A stretch of DNA of 64,000 nucleotides, taken from assembly GCA_020436935.1 (NCBI GenBank), contig JAGQWX010000008.1, positions 1 to 64,000 on the forward strand. Direction: 5' to 3'. A program made the translations under genes and the position numbers. The DNA is from Saprospiraceae bacterium. Lineage in GTDB: Bacteria; Bacteroidota; Bacteroidia; Chitinophagales; Saprospiraceae. Of this stretch, positions 17,505 to 25,736 are shown one piece after another. The notes below the pieces were generated by a model. It was not told the DNA's origin. It made no database searches and worked only from the letters and a program-made list of their open reading frames with translations. Each line of letters begins with the position of its first letter. Positions within the stretch are counted from its first letter, which is position 1.

Positions 17505-18533
17505 ATGTATTACTACAATGCCATAGCTGCTGAAAAAGCCAATAAATCAAGAGGGGTGAGAATTTCTGTTGTCTTTCACACCCTTTTACTGCTTATTGCT
17601 TTTTTTTATTACTTCCAGGTTGAGGTCAAAGACCCTGATCCTGATAAACCTTACCGCATCCTTGTGGAATACAGAAATTTTGAGGAAAGCTCATTGTCTA
17701 CCTACGCACATGCCGATGTTGGTGAATCAAGACCCAAATCTGAAGAGGTGGAGTTGCTGGCACCAAAAGTGTTGGAGCACGTTGTAGAACAACACCCTGA
17801 AATGGAGGTCCCGAAACCTGTAGTAGACATCAAACCTGTTACGCCTCCGGTACCTGAAGTAGAAGAAACTGTGGTGGACGAGAGTCCTGTTGTTGTAGAA
17901 GAAAGTAAGGAAGACTTCAAGGATGAAAAACCCATTGAAGTGCCTGTAGTCAAACCGGTACCCACTCCTCCGGCACCTACTCCGACGCCAACTCCAACGC
18001 CGTCTCCTCCAAAACCGACCCCAACTCCAACTCCCACAAACACTAAACCGACGCCAACTCCAACTCCTCCAACCCCTCAGTCAGGAGGAAATACCGGCGG
18101 GACTGCTGCAGGCGATAAACCTGCATCTAAAACCGATGGCAGTGGCTCAGGCAAATCCAATTCCGGAACAGGCCCGGGCAGTGACTCAGGTCCTGACAAA
18201 ACATCCGGCAAAGCCAACGGACAAGACGGTTCAGGCGAATACGATGGATCAGGCAATGGCATTTTTGGAAGGAAAGTAATCAAAAGGAATTATGCTGACA
18301 TTCCACTCACCAAGTCGGGCAAAATAGCGATGAAGGTCTGTGTTGACCGTTCTGGCAACGTCACATATGTCGAACTGCTCGAGCTTGAAACGACCATTCG
18401 CGACAGGGAAATTCTGAGAAAAACGCTGATAGCTGCCAAAGGCTACAAATTTGAGCCAGACGCTAAAGCTCCAAGAGAAGAATGTGGTAAGCTGAATGTC
18501 ATTCTTGATATCAATGCGTTTAAGATTAAATAG
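17505..18533 (+). CDS. TonB family energy transducer
   Basis: A 342-residue protein with a single N-terminal membrane helix (about 20-40; VVFHTLLLLIAFFYYFQV). A long proline/valine/glutamate periplasmic spacer contains PTPTPTP runs (about 145-192) and a Gly/Ser-rich stretch (about 195-255). The C-terminal TonB-like domain (about 260-342) reads SGKIAMKVCVDRSGNVTYVE and FEPDAKAPREECGKL. It probably energises outer-membrane receptors such as the one at 3709-6345. ExbB and ExbD are not in the window. The two cysteines in the C-terminal domain could form a disulphide. Confidence 0.78.
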   Translation: MYYYNAIAAEKANKSRGVRISVVFHTLLLLIAFFYYFQVEVKDPDPDKPYRILVEYRNFEESSLSTYAHADVGESRPKSEEVELLAPKVLEHVVEQHPEMEVPKPVVDIKPVTPPVPEVEETVVDESPVVVEESKEDFKDEKPIEVPVVKPVPTPPAPTPTPTPTPSPPKPTPTPTPTNTKPTPTPTPPTPQSGGNTGGTAAGDKPASKTDGSGSGKSNSGTGPGSDSGPDKTSGKANGQDGSGEYDGSGNGIFGRKVIKRNYADIPLTKSGKIAMKVCVDRSGNVTYVELLELETTIRDREILRKTLIAAKGYKFEPDAKAPREECGKLNVILDINAFKIK

Positions 18534-18608
18534 GTCTTTGGTCTTTGGTCTTTGGAACTTTTGGATGTGGGCGATTTAACAAGTTGGCAGAAAATCCCCC
18601 ACTACAAG

Positions 18609-18838
18609 CCTTTAACTTTTAACCTTTAACACTTAACCCTTTTTCTCTCGCAATGGCGCAAAGTGGTGGTGAAGAATTGGGTGCGCAAAGCATTCGGATT
18701 GTATCATTAAGACATTAACTTTCATGAAGGTTTTAATTACTCCTAAACCTTAAAGCTCCTTAGCTTAAGCAAAAAAGTCCTTAATTCGTAATTGAAGATT
18801 CGTAATTGAAAAAAGGTGGCTGAGCGGAGCCGAAGCCA
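18609..18838 (-). repeat. Dispersed intergenic repeat, copy 2 (inverse of 8294-8506)
   Basis: This begins CCTTTAACTTTTAACC, continues with CTCTCGCAATGGCGCAAAG and CCTAAACCTTAAAGCTC, and ends with GGTGGCTGAGCGGAGCCGA. It is the reverse complement, in matching order, of the copy at 8294-8506. It lies directly downstream of the TonB gene in a gene-free stretch. Confidence 0.75.
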
Positions 18839-18926
18839 GCGAAGCTGAAGCCAGTCTTTGGTCTTTGGTGATGGAAAATCATGATACCTCAATTTGATAC
18901 CTCATCGCAAAAACCTTCTCCACGAA

Positions 18927-19048
18927 CCTTTAACTTTTAACCTTTAACAAATAACCCCTATTCTCTCGCAACGTCGCAAAGAGGTGGTGAAGAATTGAAT
19001 GCACAAAAAATTCCGTGATTATCATTAAGGCATTAAGATCCTTTAAGT
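18927..19048 (-). repeat. Dispersed intergenic repeat, partial copy 3
   Basis: A second, shorter copy of the same family follows copy 2: CCTTTAACTTTTAACC, then TCTCTCGCAACGTCGCAAAG, AGGTGGTGAAGAATTG and the CATTAAGGCATTAAG words. The remaining gene-free DNA around it (18534-19245) carries further short GGTCTTTGGTCTTTGG words and no coding signal. Confidence 0.65.
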
Positions 19049-19120
19049 AAATTATTGACCTGGGCAATTAGCTTCCAAATCCTAAATAAAATAATAGATG
19101 TTTAGAAAATTGGAGAACAA

Positions 19121-19240
19121 GTTCATTAAATCATTTCACCATTAAATCATCGGATCATTGGATTATCCCCTCAATGAATCACTAGATAATCAGATCATTA
19201 GATCATTAAATCATTAGATAATTAGATCATTAGATCATTA
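19121..19240. repeat. Low-complexity AGATCATTA-type tandem array
   Basis: About 120 bp made of irregular 8-10 bp units (ATTAAATC, GGATCATT, AGATAATC, AGATCATTA). It ends just before the stop of ftsE. It probably arose by slippage. Confidence 0.7.
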
Positions 19241-19245
19241 CCCAC

Positions 19246-19923
19246 CTACTCCACCTCAGCCACCGTATGCTCAGAACATCTGAATACCCTGGCCGGGAAC
19301 TTATCAATGATGCGGTAGTCGTGGGTAGCGAAGATTACTGCTGTTTTATGGTCTCTTGAAACCTTGTTGAGGAGGTATAAAATCTCATCGCTGGTATCCG
19401 GGTCCAGATTTCCTGTGGGTTCGTCAGCGATAATTAAGGCTGGTCTGTTGAGGATGGAGCGGGCAATTGCTAGCCTCTGCTGCTCGCCACCCGATAGCTG
19501 AAATACTTTTTGGTTGAAATATTTGATGAGGCCTACTTCTGTCAAGACCTCTTCAACGCGTTGTTTGATCAAAGTCTTATCTCTCCAGTCAGTGGCGGTC
19601 AATACGAAAGAAAGATTATTGGCTACTGTCCAATGTTTGAACAACTGAAAGTCCTGAAAAACCATTCCCATTTTTCTTCTCAGGTCAGGAACTTTCGTTC
19701 TTTTCAGCTTTCTGAGGTCATATTCAAAAACCCTGGCCTGACCTTCTGTGACAATGGCTTCTCCATACAAAGCTTTCAAAAGGCTCGATTTGCCACTTCC
19801 AGACTTGCCGATCAGATAAACCGACTCGGCTTGTGCAAGGTTGAAATTGATGTTTCTTAGTACAGAAATGCCCGACTGCTCAATGACAACATCCCTAAGT
19901 TCTACAATTAACTGATTGTCCAA
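19246..19923 (-). CDS. ftsE: ABC transporter ATP-binding protein, FtsE-like
   Basis: A 225-residue ABC ATPase. Walker A GKSGSGKSS is near residue 39, the Q-loop MVFQDFQLF near 87, the signature LSGGEQQR near 143 and Walker B LIIADEPTGNLDP near 163. Its size and the strongly conserved Q-loop and Walker B context fit FtsE, which works with FtsX to control peptidoglycan hydrolases at the division site. No ftsX or other permease gene is adjacent, as is often seen in this phylum. A LolD-type lipoprotein exporter ATPase is the main alternative. Confidence 0.75.
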   Translation of the reverse strand: MDNQLIVELRDVVIEQSGISVLRNINFNLAQAESVYLIGKSGSGKSSLLKALYGEAIVTEGQARVFEYDLRKLKRTKVPDLRRKMGMVFQDFQLFKHWTVANNLSFVLTATDWRDKTLIKQRVEEVLTEVGLIKYFNQKVFQLSGGEQQRLAIARSILNRPALIIADEPTGNLDPDTSDEILYLLNKVSRDHKTAVIFATHDYRIIDKFPARVFRCSEHTVAEVE

Positions 19924-20003
19924 TGGTTATTGTTATGAATTCGGACACAAATTAAAGAAAAATATATATAGCGTGTTTAAAAAGGGGGAAGCGATTGAAA
20001 AGT

Positions 20004-20093
20004 GGTGTCAAAATTTCAAAAATCCAATCTCAATTATCAAATCAAATGTGGCGCTAAGTGTGATAGATTGTATGCTTTTGAAACTTTGACACC
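20004..20093. repeat. 90-bp element with 18-bp terminal inverted repeats
   Basis: GGTGTCAAAATTTCAAAA (20004-20021) pairs with TTTTGAAACTTTGACACC (20076-20093) at 17 of 18 positions. An inner pair, CAATCT (20025-20030) and AGATTG (20065-20070), extends the fold. It lies between ftsE and the orphan sorting-domain gene. It could be a processed hairpin, an unusual terminator or a miniature inverted-repeat element. I see no target-site duplication. Confidence 0.7.
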
Positions 20094-20116
20094 CGTCCTG
20101 GCAACCAGGAAATCCG

Positions 20117-20383
20117 TTATTCCTTTTCAAAGGATTTTGCAATGAACTTTCCTTTGGACGCCATTTGAATGATGTAGGTCCCTTTTTCCAGAGACTCCGT
20201 TTTCACTTTAATGAGTGACTCATAAACATTGCTGAGTATCTGTTTAATAACAACTTTCCCTTCCAGGCTAGAAATACTCAACTCGATTTCCGGATAGAAA
20301 AAATCCGGTAGTTTTAAGAGCAAGACATCCTTTACTTTCTCGTTCAAGATCATAATTCCTGTCAAGTGGCTGTTTGTTATCAT
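20117..20383 (-). CDS. Orphan T9SS type A C-terminal sorting domain-like protein
   Basis: An 88-residue ORF; an internal Met at 20353 is an alternative start. From about residue 15 it matches the pattern of Por/type IX secretion sorting domains: KVKDVLLLKLPD, then ELSISSLEGKVV, and ESLEKGTYIIQMASKGKFIAKSF at the end (cited in parts). Such domains normally sit at the C-terminus of large secreted cargo. Here there is no cargo and no signal peptide, and an in-frame TAA lies only six codons upstream of the first ATG. It may be the remnant of a decayed cargo gene or a free-standing protein. Confidence 0.55.
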   Translation of the reverse strand: MITNSHLTGIMILNEKVKDVLLLKLPDFFYPEIELSISSLEGKVVIKQILSNVYESLIKVKTESLEKGTYIIQMASKGKFIAKSFEKE

Positions 20384-20731
20384 TTCAAAATGGTTTTGTT
20401 AATTACAAATACAGTTATAAAACACAATTGTTCTTTTTATATTGTAAAACAAATGTTAAAATAATTAATATTTGGCAAAATTGGGGTTAACCATTATAAA
20501 TCAATGGTTTACACCCTATTTGTCTGAAAACCCCTCGTTTTAATCTTCAAAATTTTAACACATTCATATCATACTTTTTATGCATAAAACCAGTCTTTAA
20601 AATAACAAAATATGATCCCGATTCTCTGGTCTTTTTATGCTAGGTTTTATCACAAATCAAGCAAAAGTGGGGCATGCAGTGGTCTGAAATGAGGGGGTAA
20701 CACTGCTCTAAAAAGCTTAAAATTATTATCT
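20384..20731. other. Intergenic gap without recognised feature
   Basis: A 348-bp AT-rich gap between the divergent sorting-domain ORF and the secreted unknown. I looked for upstream coding remnants of a T9SS cargo protein and saw none that were convincing, nor any clear promoter or RNA element. Confidence 0.4.
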
Positions 20732-21463
20732 ATGAAATGGACATTTTACACGATTGCTTTGCTGACTATTCCAAGCCTTCTCCTGGCAAAAAACTTTAAT
20801 ACTTTTTTTGGTGAGTTCCATTCGGCTGACCATAGATACACTTTCGACATCAGGAGTTCGGGAAATAAGTTGCAGGTATATGATGAATACATTCGCGACC
20901 ATGAAACCTATCGGTATGTGGGCAACAATAATTATCAGAGCAAAAATGGTCATATGATGAAAGTTCTCAACAGGGATCAGATTTTATATCGGCCATGGAG
21001 AAGCAGAAGAGTTGTAAAACTTTACCTCCACAATCAATGTGGGCAGGATAACTATTACAGAGACCGTACCACCACAAGGGACTATTCTGAACGTGATAGG
21101 TGGAACCATGGATATGAAGACAGAGCAGGTGAAATAGAAGATGTACCGCGTCGTCGACCAAATGATACCGATCCGAGGCGGACAGACAAAAACCCTCCTT
21201 CAGTCAAAAGCCTTGAAGGCACTTGGGAATCTGACTATCCCCGCAAATCTGTTGTCATATTGTATACGCGTGAAGGCATCAAAGCAAAGTTTAGTGGAAC
21301 CACCAAATGGGTAGATTTTATCCAGGATAATTATAATGCTTCGACCTATATAGATAAAAATGGAAACAGGTATGAGGTGAATGGAAATGACCTCGTTTGG
21401 ATATCGCAAAATGGTACAGACAGGGTTTTCCTTCGAAAAATTAGTGATGATTTGAAGTTTTGA
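20732..21463 (+). CDS. Secreted protein of unknown function
   Basis: A 243-residue protein that starts at ATG 20732 within a run of upstream open frame. An N-terminal signal peptide (about 1-19, ending LLLAK) predicts export. Two beta-rich segments (about 20-100 and 155-240) flank a charged, arginine-rich linker (about 105-155, with DRTTTRDYSERDRW and RRRPNDTDPRR). The second segment begins SLEGTWESDYP, resembling the start of small lipocalin-like or DUF-type beta-barrels, and ends RVFLRKISDDLKF. I do not recognise the family. The gene stands alone and ends at a strong bidirectional terminator. Confidence 0.75.
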   Translation: MKWTFYTIALLTIPSLLLAKNFNTFFGEFHSADHRYTFDIRSSGNKLQVYDEYIRDHETYRYVGNNNYQSKNGHMMKVLNRDQILYRPWRSRRVVKLYLHNQCGQDNYYRDRTTTRDYSERDRWNHGYEDRAGEIEDVPRRRPNDTDPRRTDKNPPSVKSLEGTWESDYPRKSVVILYTREGIKAKFSGTTKWVDFIQDNYNASTYIDKNGNRYEVNGNDLVWISQNGTDRVFLRKISDDLKF

Positions 21464-21479
21464 ATGATGTTCGAAGAAA

Positions 21480-21515
21480 GGGGCAGTCAGGACTAAGCTG
21501 ACTGCCCCACTTTTT
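21480..21515 (+). terminator. Bidirectional terminator
   Basis: An 11-bp perfect stem (GGGGCAGTCAG with CTGACTGCCCC) has a 7-nt loop, followed by ACTTTTT on the plus strand and by TTTCTT on the minus strand. It serves the secreted unknown and the convergent oxidoreductase gene. Confidence 0.85.
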
Positions 21516-21518
21516 ACT

Positions 21519-22643
21519 TTATGACTTCAGCACCATTCTCTTTCCCCCATTTTCCATGGATTCAAAGATGGCGTCAATATAGGTCAGGTCTCTTTTCCCC
21601 ATTTGCCCGGAAACAGGACTCGGTCTTCTGTCTTTGATGGCCATAGAGAAATCGTCCATATGTGCAGATTGTTCTCTGGTCTGACTGAAAGTCATAGGAC
21701 CATCAGAAGTTGCACCTTTAAGCCCATCATACCCGAAGGCTGAGGTAAGTTCAAACCAACCTTTCTCGGCATCAGCATGGACAAAGTTATAATTTTGATC
21801 ATAGGCAGACTTCCCTTTTCCAATCAGGCCATTAGGGAATTCAAATTCCCACGAAAGGCTTTGCTCCACCGAACTGAACTTCTGAAAATCTGTCTTTTTG
21901 CCCTCAATAGCTGTAAGAGCGACCGGGAGCATACCTGTAGTGTAACACAGGGCCTGGATGCTGTAAATCCCAACATCCATCAGAGGACCACCTCCAGCCA
22001 TTTCCTTTTTCAATCTCCACTGTGTAGGATCTCCAATGGTAAATCCAAATCCGGATTCTATGGCTTTAATCTCTCCATAGACCTTGTTCTGGCCAAGGCG
22101 CATCATCTCTTTGTTGAAGGGCTCAAAATGACACCTGTATCCAACCGCAAGTTTGACCCCTGCCTTATCACAGGCATCGATCATTCTTTGACAGGATGCT
22201 GCGTTGAGTCCCATTGGCTTTTCTGTGATGACATGTTTGCCGGCCTTGGCTGCGCGGATAACATATTCCTCGTGCATGGAATTGGGCAGCACTACATAAA
22301 CAATGTCAATTGCCTTGTTTTTGGCTATTTCGTCAAAATTTTCATAGTTATACACTCCGGTATCCGGCACTGCATATTTTTCCTGCCACTCCGGAATCTT
22401 TGATGGTGTACCGGTTACAATGCCGGCCAATTTGCAATGTTCTGTTTGCAAAAGTGCAGGTCCGAGCTGACCTTTACTGTAATTGCCTAAACCTACGAGT
22501 GCAATACCCAACTTGCCATCCTTGGTTTTGGTTGTTTCAGGTTTGGTCTTGCAACCTATAATGTAGGGCATTCCCAAGGCCAAAACACCAGCTGTTTTGA
22601 TAAAGGTTCTCCTTGGTGACTTGTTTGGCGATTGAATTTTCAT
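21519..22643 (-). CDS. Gfo/Idh/MocA family oxidoreductase with Tat lipoprotein signal
   Basis: A 374-residue NAD(P)-dependent oxidoreductase. The N-terminus carries a Tat motif (SPRRTFIKTAG) and a Cys at about 31 (YIIGC) that could be lipidated, so the enzyme is exported folded with its cofactor. The Rossmann motif GIALVGLGNYSKG is near residue 46 and the catalytic-Lys segment TEKPMGLNA near 143. The second half is the usual beta-sheet substrate domain (GYRCHFEPFNKEMM). It resembles glucose-fructose oxidoreductase-type proteins that act on sugars in the periplasm. Given the two giant sugar dehydrogenases in the window, an extracytoplasmic sugar-modifying role is plausible. Confidence 0.88.
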   Translation of the reverse strand: MKIQSPNKSPRRTFIKTAGVLALGMPYIIGCKTKPETTKTKDGKLGIALVGLGNYSKGQLGPALLQTEHCKLAGIVTGTPSKIPEWQEKYAVPDTGVYNYENFDEIAKNKAIDIVYVVLPNSMHEEYVIRAAKAGKHVITEKPMGLNAASCQRMIDACDKAGVKLAVGYRCHFEPFNKEMMRLGQNKVYGEIKAIESGFGFTIGDPTQWRLKKEMAGGGPLMDVGIYSIQALCYTTGMLPVALTAIEGKKTDFQKFSSVEQSLSWEFEFPNGLIGKGKSAYDQNYNFVHADAEKGWFELTSAFGYDGLKGATSDGPMTFSQTREQSAHMDDFSMAIKDRRPSPVSGQMGKRDLTYIDAIFESMENGGKRMVLKS

Positions 22644-22776
22644 GTTGAAGATTTAATTTTGAATGATTAAAAATATAAATGATTGCCGATAATTCAGCAA
22701 TTTCTACCATTCAAAAACCAAATCCTTCTCAAATGATGGGCCCGAAGTTGCTCCAGGACATTTAATTCCTTTCCCG

Positions 22777-23757
22777 CTATTCCCGGAAGATCAAAAAGAG
22801 GGTATAAAGGACATACATTGCTATAAGAAAAACTCCATGCCATCTCAAAATAGCGTGTCGCTTACTGATGCCCATAAAGATGAGTAACATAAGGGAAGCA
22901 AGCACAACTACATAAATGTCCTGGTTAGATATAACATTCATTGGCGTTGGCAAAATCACCGAACTCAAACCCAAAATCCACAACAGATTGATGATATTTG
23001 AACCAACAACATTGCCAATGGCAACATCAGCATTTCCCTTCTTCGCAGCAACGATAGAAGTCATCAATTCCGGGAGCGAGGTCCCAATGGCGATGATAGT
23101 CAAGGATATAAAGGCCTCTGACATCTGCATTAGTTTGGCCAGGGCAATAGCACCATCCACTACCCACTTACCTCCAACAAACAAAAGTGCCATCCCTGCC
23201 AATATCAAGCCGATCGATTTTGGTAAAGACATCATAGTATAGCTTGGTCCACCGGTTAATGTTTTATCGGCCTTCCTTTCTTCTGCTATGAGTGTAGTGA
23301 TGTAGAGAAAAAATATTCCCAGGAACATCAGTACTACAACGCCCTCAAACCGATCAATGCCCAATCCCGTAAAACTGCTTTTAAATACATTGGTATTGGC
23401 CACAAAACCAATCACCATAGCTGCAAGGATTGAAAATGGAATTTCAGAATAAACCGTGCTCCTGCTTACATTGAGTGTCCTAATGGTTGCTGTTATTCCA
23501 AGTATCAATAAGATATTTGAAATATTGCTCCCCAAAACATTCCCTACCCCTACATCTGGTTTGCCTTCTACAACAGACAAAATAGTAACTACCATCTCAG
23601 GCATGGAAGTACCCAGAGATACAATCGTCAGACCTACTACCAGGTCAGATATGCCGAAGCGCTTGGCAATGGAAGAAGACCCATCCACCAAAAAATCTGC
23701 TCCTTTAATCAGACCGTAAAACCCCACCAACATCAAGGGATACACCAGAAATTCCAT
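22777..23757 (-). CDS. Calcium/sodium antiporter (CaCA family, YrbG type)
   Basis: About 326 residues from ATG 23757 (MEFLVYPLMLVG); the Met one codon earlier is equally possible. It is a ten-helix membrane protein with the two inverted alpha-repeats of the CaCA superfamily: GLTIVSLGTSMPEMVVTI (first half) and SLTIIAIGTSLPELMTSI with GNVVGSNIINLLWILG (second half). It exports Ca2+ (or K+/Na+) in exchange for cations across the inner membrane. The good promoter at 23799-23828 supports a monocistronic unit. Confidence 0.9.
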   Translation of the reverse strand: MEFLVYPLMLVGFYGLIKGADFLVDGSSSIAKRFGISDLVVGLTIVSLGTSMPEMVVTILSVVEGKPDVGVGNVLGSNISNILLILGITATIRTLNVSRSTVYSEIPFSILAAMVIGFVANTNVFKSSFTGLGIDRFEGVVVLMFLGIFFLYITTLIAEERKADKTLTGGPSYTMMSLPKSIGLILAGMALLFVGGKWVVDGAIALAKLMQMSEAFISLTIIAIGTSLPELMTSIVAAKKGNADVAIGNVVGSNIINLLWILGLSSVILPTPMNVISNQDIYVVVLASLMLLIFMGISKRHAILRWHGVFLIAMYVLYTLFLIFRE

Positions 23758-23798
23758 CATAATCTTTTCATTTCATCAAAATACAGCAAGCAAGCCTG

Positions 23799-23828
23799 CA
23801 AAACTAAGTTTAAAAAACATCTTTCAAA
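23799..23828 (-). promoter_or_regulatory. Bacteroidota-type promoter for the antiporter gene
   Basis: On the minus strand, TTTG (23825-23828) and TAGTTTTG (23799-23806) are separated by 18 nt, an excellent match to TTTG-N17-23-TAnnTTTG. The rest of the 331-bp gap up to ctpA shows only the ctpA -7 element. Confidence 0.7.
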
Positions 23829-24027
23829 ATCAATTCAACTTTGGGCTGAAACTGGTTACCACTGCGCCTATAAAACAATACTTTTTGATCCAAAAAATAG
23901 CTTTTTAAGAAAAATTTTACTGTGGCACCTTTCAAAAGATTAGGTCATAAATCAAAATAAGAGATGACCAAACCGTTACAAAAAGTTTAATGACACTTTT
24001 TCAGTCTTTAATACGTTATGACTCTAC

Positions 24028-24035
24028 TATATTTG
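24028..24035 (+). promoter_or_regulatory. Candidate -7 element TATATTTG for ctpA-lpxK
   Basis: TATATTTG fits TAnnTTTG and lies 57 nt before the ctpA ATG. A -33 TTTG is not evident. Confidence 0.5.
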
Positions 24036-24092
24036 TCCTATTCAAGTTTAAAAATTTAAGATCTGAACCACGGTCTAAAAAAAGCGCAGAAC

Positions 24093-25733
24093 ATGATTAA
24101 AAAATGGATTTTGAAACCCTGGGTATGGCTGGCTCTTTGCCTTACCGGTGTTTCTGCAACCGTATACAACAACGATAAGTTATTTGAGATCGCTAAAAAC
24201 CTGGAATTGTTTGCCAATGTTTTTCGCGAGGTAAACACCAACTATGTTGACGAAGTTGATCCGGGTACACTGATGAAAATCGGAATTGATGCCATGCTCA
24301 ATTCTCTTGACCCATACACCAATTATATTTCTGAGTCACAGGTGCAAAGTTACCGCATCTCTGACGATGACAGATATCAGGGCATTGGCACTTCATTTAT
24401 GGTACAAGGCGACCATGTTTACATCAGCGCTCCATTGTCCGGCGGTCCTGCCCACGAGTCAGGATTAAGAGATGGTGATGAATTGCTAAAGGTGAATGGC
24501 GTGCCTGTGAAAGGAAAGTCAGCCGATGAAATTTATGCCATTGTTAGAGGCGTTTCGGGTACAGAAGTAGGACTTGAAGTTAAAAAGTACGGATCTTCAG
24601 AGGTTCAGGATCTCAGTATCAAAAGGGACGAAGTCAACATACCTAATGTTCCTTTCAGTGGATTTGTATCAGAAGGAGTGGGTTACATCAACCTCACCAC
24701 ATTCACCGATAAAGCCGGAGCAAACATCTCCAAGGCATTGAAGAAAATGAAGAATGAAGATGAAAACATGGAGGGACTCATCATAGACCTGCGTGAAAAC
24801 GGAGGTGGTTTGTTGAGAGAAGCAATTGCCATCTGTAGCATCTTCCTTCCTAAAGGTGAAGAAATCGTCACCACAAAGGGCAAAAACAAAGACAAAGATT
24901 TCTCGTATAAAACATTTGGCACTCCTGAAGAATTGGAAATGCCCATAGTAGTTCTGGTGAATGATCACTCAGCATCAGCCAGCGAGATCGTTTCCGGGGT
25001 GCTCCAGGATATGGACAGAGCTGTGATTCTAGGTCAGCGTTCCTATGGAAAAGGATTGGTGCAGAATTTCTTTGAAGTGGGCTATAACAGCCGTGTCAAA
25101 GTGACGATTTCAAAGTATTATGTACCTAGCGGTCGTTGCATCCAGGGCGTAGAATACAGCAATGGTGAACCCATCAATATTCCGGATTCAAAGCGATCAA
25201 AATTCAAAACAAGAAATGGAAGAATAGTACTCGATGGTGGAGGTATTACTCCTGATGTGAAAATGCCAAAACCTGAAGTTGCACCAGTAACAAAGGCTTT
25301 ATTGTCGCAGGGACTGATCTTTGATTTTGCCAATAAATATGGAGAAAAGTTGGATACAGTGGATGTAGAAACATTTGAATTCACAGCCTATGATGAATTC
25401 TTAAAATTTGTCAAAAACAATAAGTTCAATTACAAAATAGCCGGCGAAGAGCAAATTGACTCACTTTCGGGTATTGCTGCTGCCAGCAACGACATGTCGG
25501 GTCTTCTGATGAGTGAAGTCAAAAGCATGAGACAGAAAATTGAGACCTACAAAAATAATGAGCTCAACACCCACAAACAGGAAATCATACATGAGATCGA
25601 AAAGGAGTTAGCCGCCAGATTTGGTTTCCAGCAAGGAAGAACGAAGATGAGTCTGAAGAGGGATGCCGAAGTAAGCAAGGCCATCAGCCTGCTGAAGAAT
25701 CCTCAGGAATACAATGCTTTGCTGAAGCCATAG
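24093..25733 (+). CDS. S41 family C-terminal processing peptidase
   Basis: A 546-residue protease. One N-terminal membrane helix (about 6-25) anchors it toward the periplasm. A helical N-domain, a PDZ domain (about 95-180, with GGPAHESGLRDGDELLKVNG) and the S41 peptidase core follow. The Ser/Lys dyad is in NDHSASASEIVSG (Ser293-Ser297) and RSYGKGLVQ (Lys320). CtpA-type enzymes trim the C-termini of exported proteins. The C-terminal 150 residues are helical and charged, as in the Bacteroidota subgroup. It lies only 3 bp upstream of lpxK, so cotranscription is likely. Confidence 0.92.
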   Translation: MIKKWILKPWVWLALCLTGVSATVYNNDKLFEIAKNLELFANVFREVNTNYVDEVDPGTLMKIGIDAMLNSLDPYTNYISESQVQSYRISDDDRYQGIGTSFMVQGDHVYISAPLSGGPAHESGLRDGDELLKVNGVPVKGKSADEIYAIVRGVSGTEVGLEVKKYGSSEVQDLSIKRDEVNIPNVPFSGFVSEGVGYINLTTFTDKAGANISKALKKMKNEDENMEGLIIDLRENGGGLLREAIAICSIFLPKGEEIVTTKGKNKDKDFSYKTFGTPEELEMPIVVLVNDHSASASEIVSGVLQDMDRAVILGQRSYGKGLVQNFFEVGYNSRVKVTISKYYVPSGRCIQGVEYSNGEPINIPDSKRSKFKTRNGRIVLDGGGITPDVKMPKPEVAPVTKALLSQGLIFDFANKYGEKLDTVDVETFEFTAYDEFLKFVKNNKFNYKIAGEEQIDSLSGIAAASNDMSGLLMSEVKSMRQKIETYKNNELNTHKQEIIHEIEKELAARFGFQQGRTKMSLKRDAEVSKAISLLKNPQEYNALLKP

Positions 25734-25736
25734 TAT

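Noticed and set aside
17702-18043. Antisense frame with a GVGVGVG-type product
   Set aside because: It is the reverse strand of the PTPTPTP linker of TonB; low-complexity shadow.
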